The notes below the pieces were generated by a model. It was not told where the DNA came from. It did not search any database and was given only the letters and a program-made list of their open reading frames with translations. The position numbers and the translations under genes were made by a program. Positions 47,401-58,954 of a DNA stretch of 64,000 nt are shown here, one piece after another. Where the stretch lies: NCBI RefSeq assembly GCF_949628265.1, contig NC_088787.1, forward strand, positions 3,462,501-3,526,500, written 5' to 3'. The first letter of the stretch is position 1. Each line of letters begins with the position of its first letter. This stretch comes from Cloeon dipterum (lineage: Eukaryota > Arthropoda > Insecta > Ephemeroptera > Baetidae).

Positions 47401-49710
47401 CATTGAAATATTACGGAATTTGAACGAAATGACGTCCGTTTTTACGAGCAAAGTATTGAGGCTCAATATTTTAATTGGTAAGAAATTATAAGCAAAAAAC
47501 AACTGAAGGATTAAAAATTTCACAAATATTTGCTAAGAGTGGTAAGAATTACTGCTAGTCTTTGGCCCTAAAATTGTTGAGATAAGATGAATGGAAAACC
47601 ACCCGCCAGAGGATCTCGCCTTTTGATCTCGGCAGGCAGATAAGAATTCAAGATATAGCGAAGCAGAGTTTGTCCTTAAAGCCGCTGGAAATGTGCGAAA
47701 ATGAGAAAGTGGCGAGTCACCCAGCCTGTTTTTGAGTTATTTGAGCTTTTCGAAACACTTTATTAGCACTTATTTGCCATCTCTCATAACATTTGTTAGC
47801 CGAAAAAAATCCCAAATTTACCTCTACTTGGTATAATAAAGGAAAAAACAAGCTATATATTTGTTTTAGAATTTAAAAACACTACTGCCTATAGAGCGAT
47901 GCATGTACAGTACTTCGTTAGTTTAGGACGGATATTACCCAAAATATCCAGTTTTCAGCTCGTGTAGCAAAGAGACAGCTGTTTCTTCCAAATCTCCTGA
48001 GCCAGGTATAAATTTTGGCGCCACCTCTAGGTTTAATGTTGAAGTTTGGAACAGAAGGTGGAGGTTTGACACTCGATAAAGCAATAAAGGCCTCAGCCAC
48101 GTAGTTTTGAAGCGGTGGCTGGCTCAATTCCAGCCAGTTGGAAGCGAAGCATTTTTAAGCCAAATTAATTAATGAAGTGCGTAAAAGTCGAAAGACGATT
48201 TTCCCCTTTTAATTTTGTTTTTACATTTTGACTCAAAATTAAGCAACTAATTCCATTTTGGCTCTGACTACTCGGCCAATCCAGCAATAATTATAATTGC
48301 TTATAATCACAGCCTTGCACATCTGTCCAGTCGCGTGAGGCAATTGGTTTATTCACCTGACTCCTTTATTTGCACAACTCAAAATATGCTCTCTTTAGAA
48401 TTAAATTTAAATTTGGTTTAAGCTACTTGGGCTCTTACCCTTCCGCTTGATTTTCAAGGAAAGTAATCACAACTTTTTGTAAAAATCATAAAAAATCAGG
48501 ACTGATATTATTTAATTATTCTGTTAATTTTCATCTAAAATTTTCAACAGACAAGCACTATATTATATAGCAAGTGAATTGCAAAGTATTCGGCAATCCT
48601 CCAAAAACTATATCGAGTCTATTTTTCCATTTTTCTAAATCAAATATCAAGCGTAATTTCTTTTTTCTGCGACGTTTGTAACTTCATTTCCTCATAAAAT
48701 GTTTAAAATGCCATATTTAATTTTTGATGATTTTTGAAGATAAACCACTTATTTTTTTAAATTAACTGCTACAAGTTAATTAAGTCAGGAACACTATAGC
48801 AGCTAATGTAACTCTCAAAAGAAACGGCACGCGGCTCGAGTGACGTCAGCGACAATATGAATGGCTAGGAGGAGGAGGAGGAGGAGGAGGAAGACGGCCA
48901 CCAATGAAATGAACGACTTCTCTAGCAAGATTAAAACTTGATAATCGATGATTGCTAGTTGTCCGACGTTCGGGAAGAAAATAATTCTATTACCGCAATG
49001 CAAATTTGATTTCAGGGGCGAGCGAGAAGACAAACCCTAAAGTTGAAAAAAATTAGCTAATCATTCTAATGCCAATTTGAAATTGCAAAATTACCAATGT
49101 ATTTTGTAGATAACTATTCGAGGAAAGCAGCAATCATATTTTTTATTCCACATCTCTCTAACATCTATCAGAAGAAAAGACCAAATTCAACTCTATTGCA
49201 AACAGTAAAAATTTAAACCTCATTTGCCTGCTCAATAATTTTAATACACCAGTCGCGGATGTAGTTTTCGTGGATCAGAAATTTCAATGACGGTCATTAA
49301 GAAATAATGAACATTAGAGAGAATTACGACTTGAGATAAAATTAACAAATGGCAAAGGTCGTGCCACCTCGTTTCCTCAGAAGCGCCATTGAGTTTGAAA
49401 AGAAGAGAAAGAGCAGAGAGTACTTTTGTACATCCCGCTCTATTTTTATAGGAGAATGATCCAGAGTTGAATTGACTTCAAAACACTTTTAAAATTGATA
49501 AAAATCACAATGTAAAATTGATGATTAATACAGAAATAATAAAATAAATAAATCTTCACTTCCGTATTTAATTCTATCGTTTCAAATCGATAGATTTGCT
49601 CAAGTTTCTTCCAGCGATTCCTTCTCCTTTTCGTTTACCCTGTAATCCACCTGACTACCCTGACGAACTGCAGCTGTATCGCTCTCATTCGCGCCACTTC
49701 AGTTGCCGTG
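47401..49710. repeat. spacer and B-upstream block of B5
   Basis: 47730-48170 (GAGTTATTTGAGCTTTTCGA; GACGGATATTACCCAAAATA; CAATTCCAGCCAGTTGGAAG) is repeated at 55180-55480 before B6. 48120-48740 matches 35550-36140 and 55440-56100. The B-upstream part has TGACGTCA at 48841-48848, an expanded GGA trinucleotide run at about 48867-48890, and GCTCTATTTTTATAGGAG near 49436. A minus-strand frame of about 70 codons is open in both copies of the first part but starts with TTG and has no domain. Confidence 0.6.
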
Positions 49711-51390
49711 ATGCCGCTGGTGAAGCCACTCTGCCGCGTTTGCGAGCGTCCGACGGCGGACGGCGCTGTCCAGGCTGTCCAATTGGACAAGGACAAGCTG
49801 CAGACTTGGTTCTTGAACGTCTGCGACCACGAATTTGCGGAGGAAATCGAGGATGAAGATGTGATATGCACTTTCTGCATCTTGCACGCTGAGTGAGTTT
49901 TGAAATGCAATTATGTTTCCCCGAAATAACATTTTTTCCCCAGGTTTCTGGCCAGACAAATACCTGAATTTGATATTCTTGCTTGGTGGCCAACAAGTGT
50001 GCAGCTGGACGGCACCCTCGTGGAATTACAGAAAAACTATTTTGGTAATTTTTTTCTTTAAATAAATACAGCCAGCATTATTTTCATTGTTTTCAATTAA
50101 TTGATCTAAGGACCTCAGTTTGACTTTTATTTGCTTTTGGTTGTTGCAGAAGGGAAAGCAGAGCAGTGCTGGGTGCAGCTGGAGAAGATTGAGTTGCCGG
50201 AAAGCGAGACGGAAGAAAATGAAGAGCACGAGGCATCTGACGGTCGAAAGAGCGGGAAGAAATGCTTCTACTGTGGACAAGTTGTCGGATACATTGCGGA
50301 TCACGTGAGAAAAATGCACAAGAATTCCATCAGGTGTGACTATCGTAATTGCGTCACATATTTCCACACTATCGAGGAAAAGGACAAACACACCAAGGAA
50401 GTGCACGAAAAGTCACAAGCGAAGAAATTGATCAAGTGCAATTTTTGCGAGAAACAGTTTCGATTCTCATCTAACTTCAGAACGCATATTGATCGTGTTC
50501 ATTCCGAGTTTCGCGTTAAATGCAAATTCTTGGGTTGCCTCTGTTATTTCAAATCCGAACCTGAAATGAGGGACCATTTTGAAGCTGTTCACAAGGAAGA
50601 AGACAAAGCAAAAGTCTACAAGTGCCACCATTGCGAGTTCAAATCTAAATTGAAAAGGGACTTGTCACGTCACATTTCTCGTTTGCATTTGCCGAAGTCC
50701 ATCAAGTGCCAAAAATGCCACAAAATGTTTGCTACCAAGCAGCATCTGGCACAACATGCAAGAGAGAATCACAAGTTTCGGGTGTGCTCAATTTGCAATT
50801 CAGATGTAATTGTTGGGAATATGAGTCGCCATTTGAAACGAATGAAGTGCAAGCGCTGCAAGAATGAATTTGAGTGTTCAGGTTTGTACCAGTTGCACTT
50901 GAAGACATGCAAAACAACTCTTCTCAAGTGTGACAAGTGTCCAAAGGCATTTAAAATACTTTATTTGTTGGATTACCACGTGAAGAGGAAACACAGAAAC
51001 AATTCCTGGCGTGGTTTGCAGTACAAAAATCTTGGATTCAAGTGCGAGCCGTGCAAAAGGTACTACAAAAATGCTGAATCCTTTAAGAAACATTTGAATC
51101 GATTTCACAAGAGACTGGATTTGAAGCACTGCGCGCACTGTCCAAAAAGCTTCACTGATTTTGCTCACTTGAAAAACCACTTGGCCATGACGCACTTTAT
51201 GATTGAGCGCAAATTTGAATGTGATGAGTGTGAACGGAAATTCGTTTCCTCGTCTTTCCTGGCTAAACATAAAAGACAAACACATTTGAAAAGCAAAGTT
51301 CAAGAAACTTGCAAGGTGTGCGGAAAATCAATCACTTGCCAAAATATGAAAAAACATTTAGCTACAGTTCACTGCATGGACAATCCGTAA
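49711..51390 (+). CDS. B5: ZAD-C2H2 zinc-finger protein, intact
   Basis: Exons 49711-49892, 49944-50044 and 50150-51390 give 507 residues. The ZAD-like exon 1 is slightly diverged (NVCDHEFAEEIEDEDVICTFC). Exon 2 is the B3/B5 type (RQIPEFDILAWWPTSVQLDG). Exon 3 opens EGKAEQCWVQLEKIELPESE and uses the long linker (HEKSQAKKLIKC) before finger 3, whose helix reads RFSSNFRTH. The remaining fingers are all complete and end MKKHLATVHCMDNP. No frameshift or stop, and all phases agree. Intron 2 is only 105 bases here, against about 345 in B2 and B4, which follows the exon-2 type. Confidence 0.88.
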
Positions 51391-51939
51391 CTTAGCTCCT
51401 TTTTTAAAAGCCGTTTAAAATCGCTTTTTGCTGAACTGATCAAAATTGGAAACAGGCCAAGTTTGTTTTGCCGTTCAGATATTTATATGTATTCTCTTCT
51501 CTCTGATAATTTTTTTCTTGTTGAAAATAAGTTGACAAGCACTGTTTAGCAGGTGATGCAAAAACTATTTTGTACAATCCTCCAATCATATTCACTTTTT
51601 TCATTTTTAAAAACCGAATGATAATTATAACATGTAGTTTCTGCTTTCTGAAAAATTTGGAACATCTTTGTCTAATAAAATTGTTGAAAATTAATGTAGA
51701 GAGTTTATTTTTTCCTGATTCCAGATGGAAACTATTGTAATTTATTTATATTAACTGATTTATTTGCCGCCAGAAAAACAATCAAGTTATTAAACTAGAG
51801 AGGCACGCCACCCGCGTGACGTCAGAGGCAACGAAAGAACTGGAAGGAGGGGGAAGTCCGGCGGCCGACAGCGCCATCATTGAAATAAAATTTTTGCCTC
51901 AGCTATATACATGACACTTTTTCTTAGTTATTTATTTAG
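51391..51939. other. B5 3' flank
   Basis: Non-coding AT-rich flank. TGACGTCA lies at 51817-51824 in the usual context (GCACGCCAC before; GGCAACGAA and a purine-rich GGAGGGGG tract after). It is shorter than the flanks after B2 and B4 and lacks their GTTAGTGCGG segment. Confidence 0.5.
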
Positions 51940-53399
51940 AACTTTATTTTCTTTCACCTTTCGGCCGGAGGGTGATTTTGACTAATACTCGACCTTTCAT
52001 TTCGCACCGAAAGGCGTCGATTGGCCGGCTTTCGTGTCCTTATTTGCGTATTGAGTGATTGTGTTCAATAAAAGAATTAAATTATTTATTTCGTCTGCGA
52101 TTTCAATCTCATCAAAGCCGGAATGGAAACTCTCCCGCGCATCAGCTGCTTGCATTCGCCCTTCGAAAAGCTCTTAGCATCGACCTGAGAATAAACACAG
52201 AAGAGGATCCACACTTTTGAAAAGCTGTTTTGCATAGCTCCATCCCCATGTGACGTCAAATAGGAGAAACGTATCTGGGCATCGACTGGATTACCAATTC
52301 GGGCCTCTGGAGCAAGTGGGCTTCCGCAGGTTGGTGGCAGGGCCAGGGCAGGGGGCGGAAGCATTTCTGCTCATTGTCAGAACACATTTTGTGGGATTTG
52401 AGCTCATCGTCAGCGGCGGCGCTTAAAGGTGCACGGTGAGCCAATATATTATATTTATTCAAGTCAAAAAAAAAAGAAAAAAATTAGCATCATCTCCGAC
52501 GATGGGCGCAGGAAAATTCATTTAATTAATTTCGAAATTTTGGTGGAAATTTTTTAGTGATTTGTAAACAGTCTGATTTTGGAAAACCGCACACGGGATC
52601 ATCACCCTCCGGCCAACAGGTCCCTACCTGGGCCCTGAACGCCAACGTTTAAAATGTGATAAACCACGTTTTTCCTTTTAAAAATTATTATTTGGGCTGC
52701 TAATGGTCGTAGAAAAAAACCAAAGTTTGGTAAACTTGAAGTAAAATTCTGCTCTGAAAGAATCTAAAGTGGCCTCCGTCCCAGCGCCGACCGAGAGGCC
52801 CCCAAAGTATGCACAAAAAATCCCTGTTTATTCTTTTTAATAAGCTAATGGGCCGGAGGGTAATTTTGGCTGCTTTTCAGACTTCGTTTTGCATCAATTT
52901 TGATTGATTTACCGGGGTTCGCGCCAAAATTTGGATTTTAAAGAAAGGGAAACTGTTTGGTCGCGCAGCCATCTGAAAAGGCGGCTGGGCTTTGAATTTC
53001 TTTGAAGCAGGCAGTGGACGCTGAAATCGGATTTTCGTCACTAGAGAATAATCACCACATCACGCGTATTGTTATGGTTGGAAACAACTTCTTTTATAAT
53101 TTTTGAAATAACGGAGAGCATTTTAATCAAGATAAAAATTTCGATCCATCATTGTGTCAACAAAAGCAGGAAGAAAGTATTTTATTTTTAGAAAGAGGAA
53201 TTTGTGGTAGAGAACAATTCCAGGAATTCGAGCCAAAAAATGTCAAACCTTTATAAGAAATTCCAAGAATCTTACAGGAAAATAGAAATAACACTCTTTC
53301 CCCTGAGTCGATGAGCCGATATTCTCCCGCAAAGATTTTCATTCTCACAATCAGACGGGCTATGGTTGAAGGAAAACGCGTCGACGTGGGCTCGCCACA
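51940..53399. repeat. A-upstream block, copy 4
   Basis: The longest copy. The distal part matches copies 2 and 3 (TTCACCTTTCGGCC; GGCTTTCGTGTC). An extra segment of about 350 bp (52230-52590, with CATGTGACGTCAAATAG and GCAGGGGGCGGAAGC) is not seen in the others. The proximal part matches all four up to the ATG at 53400. Confidence 0.7.
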
Positions 53400-54679
53400 A
53401 TGGAAGCAGAAGGAAAATGCGTTCAATGCCTAAAAGGAGTTAAGATAGTCGGTGACGAATGCGCTCAATGTATACTGTAAGGAACCATATCCTTGGCCTT
53501 TATCAGGTATATGAACTTCTGATATTATGTCAATGTTTCAGGGATCGCGAGTTGAATTTGGAGAATTTACCACCTTCAAATGAACCGAAATCTAAGGATA
53601 CAGACAATGAATTGGTGAAGAACGAAACTTTGGCACCAGTGGGCGTGGCTGTCTATGAGCAACAAGTTGAACAGACCGCAAGACAGGTTCCGCGTGCGAA
53701 TGAAAACGTGGTTGTTTCGAACGCGAATGCTTTTCCGCCCGAATATCCAAAGATATTCGAACAAGAAAAAACTACGGTTAATACTTCTAACTTTGGTGTT
53801 TGTCCTGCTTCAGGTGAGCTCATTCGAATAATTTCATTGAATTCTTTTTAAGTGAAAGAAATATTTTAGAGGGCATTTCTGAGAGGCAAATTGTTGCGAT
53901 TCAAGATCGAATTACGGATTCGACAGTTGAGTCTGCAGGCTCAGTCAGCAGGATTGAACCTGGTGAGAAATATTTTCGTGATATTCGTCAGTAAAGAAAG
54001 CAAGCCTCTCTTCAATTTATATGTAGAAGACAAAACAAGAATAACAAATGTTCAAACCAATTTTTTTCAAAATTTAATTTCCAGAACCTTCTACAAGTGG
54101 ATATTCAGGCCAAAAGCGGAAGAGGAAACCGAATACCGATTCAGCGGACGCGAAGAAAAACTCAAGAGCCAAGAAGAGGAAAGCTAATGAGAATCAGAGT
54201 AAAAAAAGAATAATAAGGGCGTCTGCCAGGCGTGCAATGACAGGGAATATGGCAACATTTATGTTCACTTGCGCACTCACAAGGATAGAGCACAAAAATC
54301 AGAAGACCAAGACGAAAAAAACTATACACACAAGATTGAAAATAAAAACGGAGTAAAAACATTGGTACGTGTACTAAAGAATGATGGGCACACGGAAAAT
54401 CCAGTGAAACAGTACGAGTGCGTTATTTGTGCACAATACTCAGCATACTTGAAGGGTAATTTAGAAGCTCACATCGTACGCAATCATTTTCCAGCTCTGG
54501 AAAAAACAATCAAATGCAATCTTTGTAAAAAATTGTTTGCGACTGAGAATAATCTGAGGCAACACGTAAATGAATCTCATGCTATTAAGTGGGAATGCCT
54601 CGAGTGCAAACAAAAAATGACAAAGAATAAAAAGAAAAATCACAAACATCCAGTTAAGCCGAATTGGAAAAAAATTTAA
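53400..54679 (+). pseudogene. A4: family A zinc-finger copy with a one-base deletion in exon 4
   Basis: Exons 53400-53476, 53542-53813 and 53870-53962 are open, and splice sites match the other family A genes. Exon 4 starts at 54085 and reads normally through KRKRKP and KKRKANENQSKKR. Near 54209 it lacks one T present in A2 (A2 reads AAAAGATATAATAAGG, A4 AAAAGAATAATAAGG), which shifts the frame before all four fingers. The finger region is nevertheless fully open in the shifted frame to 54679 (YECVICAQYSAYLKGNLEAH, IKCNLCKKLFATENNLRQH), with conserved cysteines and histidines. Either a very recent lesion, an assembly error, or a rescued frame; exon 3 also lost the CES motif cysteine (now ISERQ). 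Confidence 0.75.
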
Positions 54680-57113
54680 TACTCTCGCTAAGGTGTAAAT
54701 TGAACCAAAAGAAATTTGGAATCAAATAACTTTTAAAAATTTTTAGATTTAGTTAAAGATTTTAAAATTCCATGAAGAAAGCATTGTACAGCAATTTTGA
54801 AACTGTAAAATATAGCAAATCATGTGTATATCAGTTAGAAATTTTTAGGACGTAAAGAATATGCAAATGACAAGCAGATTGTGCTGCATAAAATCAACGC
54901 TTGAAATTGTATGAAAACAAAAATAAATGTTTAGCAACAATAGAAAAAAAAATATTTTTTTCTTAACAACCCTGAAAATCCGAAAATGCAGCCACTGGTA
55001 TTTTGGTGTGCTTTTTTCATAAGTCCAAAACCAAAATATTTTGAATGATTATTCTTCTTGGCTTTCGTTTGGAACTGTCTGACATTTTTAAAATTAACTA
55101 AATCAGGATAGACGTTTTTGCCTTATTCTTTTCTAGCCTAATGCTTTTTTCTCTGAAGATTTTTTATAATCTAGGCTCACCAGCCTATTGAGTTATTTGA
55201 GCTTTTCGAAACACTTTATTAGCACTTAAATTAGTTTAGGACGGATATTACCCAAAATATCCAGTTTTCAGCTCGTGTAGCAAAGAGACAGCTGCTTTTT
55301 CCAAATCTCCTGAGCCAGGTATAAATTTTGGCGCCATCTCTAGGTTTTATGTTGAAGTTCGGGACAGAAGGTGGAGGTTTGACACTCAATAAAGCAACAA
55401 AGGCCTCAGCCGCGTAGTTTTGAAGCGGTGGCTGGCTCAATTCCAGCCAGTTGGAAGCGAAGCATTTTTAAGCCAATTTAAATTAATTAATGAAGTGCGT
55501 AAAAGTCTAAAGACGATTTTCCCCTTTTAATTTTGTTTTTACATTTTGACTCAAAATTAAGCAACTAATTCCATTTTGGCTCTGACTACTAGGCAAATCC
55601 AGCAATGATTATAATTGCTTTTAGTCAAAGCCTTGCACATCTGTCCAATCGCGTGATGCAATTGGTTTGTTCACCTGACTCCTTTATTTGCACAACACAA
55701 AAATGCTCGTTATAGAATTAAAGTAAAATTTGGTTTTAGCTACTTGGACTCTTTTAACCTTCCGCTTGATTTGCAAGGAAAGTAAACACAACTTTTTTGT
55801 TGACAAAATCAAAAAAAAAATCAGGAATAATTCTTTGTCTTGTAGCACTGATATTATTTAATAATTCTGTTAATTTTCATCTAAAATTTTAAACAGACAA
55901 GCACTTTCTAGCAAGTGAATTGCAAAGTATTCGGCAATCCTCCAACAACTATATCGAGTCTATTTTCCATTTTTCATCAAAATCAAATATAAAGCGTAAT
56001 TTCTTTTTCCTGCGACGTTTGTAACTTCATTTCCTCATAAAATGTTTAAAATGCCATATTTAATTTTTGATGATTTTTGATGATAAACCACTTATTTTTT
56101 TAAATTAACTGCTACAAGTTAATTAAGTCAGGAACACTACAGCAGCTAATGTAACTCTCAAAAGAAGCAGCACGCGGCTCTATAGTGACGTCACCGGCAA
56201 TGAATAGCTTGGAGGAGGGGGAGGAGGAAGAAGGCCGACTCAGCGCCACCAATGACGAATGAACGACTTCTTCAGCAAGAAAACAACTTGATAATCGATG
56301 ATTGCTAGATTCCCGACGTTCGGGAAGAAAATAATTCTGTTATCGCAATGCAAATTTTAATTCGGGGGCGAGCGAGAAGACAAACTCCCGAGATAAATAA
56401 TTAATTAATCACCTTTCAAATGTACGATTGTCTGCTAATTTGACATTGCATATTTAACAATGCATCGATCGTTCTGTAAATGAGGAAGCAGCGATCGTAT
56501 TTTCAAATGAAACCATTTTTATTTGAAATTTTGCTCAGAAGCAGAGAGTCTTTCCTTATGATTGCGATTCATCTCTTTTATGAAAACCGCAACAAAGTTC
56601 TATCTCATTTGCTTGGTAAATAGTTTTAATAATTATGAAGTCACCGCAGCCGCAGTCCCATTTTCATGGGACTGATTTTTTTTCCAGGTCCCTAAAAAGA
56701 ACTTAAGTGACAATTTTCGAGTTGTGGGAGAATTATCCAATGGCAACCGTCGTTGTAATTCTATATTCTCAGACGCGCCATTGAGTTTGAAAGAGAGAGA
56801 GAAGAGAGAGTGTTATTGCTTTCGACCTGGCCGTGTTTCTTAGGAAATAGATCAGGAGATGAAATACATAAAATATTTATGATTAATTTTTTAAACAATC
56901 GTTTTATATATGAGATAAATATTTCCAAAATTATCAATAAAATGATAATTATTTGCTTCATTATTTAATGCTTCCCTTAAAATATGATAGATTTACCAAA
57001 GTTGCTTCTAGCGATTCGCCTTCTCCTTTTCGTTTACCCTGTAATCAACCTGACTACCCTGACTACCTGCAGCTGTTTCGATTATCTCATTCGCGCCACT
57101 TTGATTTGCCGTG
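54680..57113. repeat. A4 3' flank, spacer and B-upstream block of B6
   Basis: 54680-55170 is a shortened A-downstream block that lacks the TTTGGTTTATCGC / CGGTCTCTCTCGCC part. 55180-56100 duplicates 47730-48740. The B-upstream part has TGACGTCA at 56186-56193, a GGAGGAGG tract, GGGGGCGAGCGAG and CTCAGACGCGCCATTGAG near 56768. No coding exon is supported. Confidence 0.6.
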
Positions 57114-58954
57114 ATGCCGCTGGTGAAGCCGCTCTGCCGCGTTTGCGAGCGTCCGACGGCGGATGGCGCTGTCCAGGCTGTCCAATTGGACAAGGAGAAG
57201 ATGCAGACTTGGTTCTTGAACGTCTGCGGCTACGAATTGGCAGAGGAAATCGAGGATGAAGACCTGATTTGCAATTTCTGCATCTGGCACGCCGAGTAAG
57301 CTTCATGGATTCCATTTTGATGATTTTAGTGACAATTTTTTATAATTTTAAGGTTTATAGCTAGATTTAACTCCGAGCTCGAAGCTTTGGTATGGTGGCC
57401 GCAAGATCTGATCTATTTGGACGACGTGGCGAAAGAGCTGAGGAGGAAATATCGAGGTACACACCAAAGCTTTTAAATTTATTTTTAGAACTGTGTGGCA
57501 AATTACTACTAAAAATTACGCGTATAGTTGCGGAACAGAGGAAAGGATTTGGAATGGGCAAGAAAGTGATTATTACGACAGAAGATAACTCAAATCAATT
57601 TATTTAGAACAGAGAAATGCTGACTGTATATGTATAGTTTATATTTTGAGAAAATTGCTGCGGTAAACGGTATATATCACCATTGGAATTTCTAGCTAGC
57701 TCCAAATAATATATAGTTTAATTGAATTAAGTTAATTTAACATTACTATCTACTTATTCAGTAATTTGGCCAACATTAATTGTTGCAGGAGGGAAAGTAG
57801 AGCAGTGCTGGGTGCAGCTGGAGAAAATCGAGGTTCCGAAATGCGAGACGGAAGAAAATGCAGAGCTCGTGAGAAAGACGAGCGAACAACAAGGAGACAA
57901 GAAATGCTTCTACTGTGGACAAGCTGTCGCAAACTTTAGTCGACACGTGAGAAAAATGCACGAGAATTCCATCAGATGTGAATATCGTAAATGCGTCACA
58001 TATTTCCACACTGTCGAGGAAAAGGAGAAACACACCAAGGAAGTGCACGAAAAGTCACAAGCGAAGAAATTGATCAAGTGCCAGTTTTGCGAGAAACAGT
58101 TTCGGAGGTCAGGTATCGTCAGAGAGCATAATCGCCGTCTTCATGCCGAGTTTCGTGTCAGATGCAAGTTCTTGGGTTGCCTATCTTATTTTAAATCCGA
58201 ACCTGAAATGATTGTCCATTTTGATTCTGTTCACAAGGAAGAAGACAGAGCAAAAATTTACAAGTGCCACCATTGCGAGTTCAAATCTAAATCGAAAGGG
58301 AATTTGTCACTTCACATCTCTAGTTTACATTTGCCAAAACCGATCAAGTGCAACAAATGCCACAAATTATTTTCCACGAAGCAGCATCTGGCAGATCATG
58401 TAAGAAAAAATCATATATCTCGTGTGTGCTCAATTTGCATGTCAGATGTTATTGTTGGGAATATGAGTCGCCATTTGAAAATATTGAACTGCAAGCGCTG
58501 CAAGAATGAATTTGAATGCTCAGGTTTGCACAAATCCCACTTGGAAACATGCAAAACAACTCTTTTCAAATGTGACAAATGCCCAAAGTCATTTAAAATA
58601 CTTTCTTTGTTGGAGCACCACGTGAAAGGGAAACACAGAAACAATTGCTGGCGTGGTTTGAAGTACAAAACTTTCGGATTCAAGTGCGAGCCGTGCAAAA
58701 GTTACTACAAAAGTGCGGTCCAACTTAAAATACACTTTAATTACATTCACAAGAGGCTGAATTTGAAGCAATGTGCTCACTGTCCCAAAAGCTTCACTGA
58801 TTTTGTTCACTTGAAAAACCACTTGGCCATGACCCACCTTTTAATTGAACGCAAATTCAAATGTGACCAGTGTGAAAGGAAATTCGTTTCATTGTCTTTC
58901 CTGGCTAAACATAAAAGGAAGACACATTTGAAAAACAAAATTCTGGAAACTTGA
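57114..58954 (+). CDS. B6: ZAD-C2H2 zinc-finger protein truncated at the last finger
   Basis: Exons 57114-57295, 57353-57456 and 57789-58954 give 483 residues. Exon 2 is the B2/B4 type (FNSELEALVWWPQ), whereas exon 3 has the long linker (HEKSQAKKLIKC) otherwise found only in B3 and B5, so the gene is a mosaic. Twelve finger units are complete, with a third-finger helix RRSGIVREH. The open frame stops at KNKILET because TGC, the first cysteine of the last finger in B2, B4 and B5, is TGA (58952-58954). The in-frame continuation to 59034 still reads MKRHLIETHVKDNP, so the stop is young. Exon 3 begins GGA where others have GAA (Gly for Glu). The product probably keeps most DNA contacts. Confidence 0.8.

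Noticed and set aside
47918-48127. Minus-strand ORF of about 70 codons, also open at 55231-55440 with only a few changes
   Set aside because: It begins with TTG rather than ATG, has no domain, and the DNA of the two spacer copies is too similar for openness to be informative; the third partial copy near 35550 lacks it.
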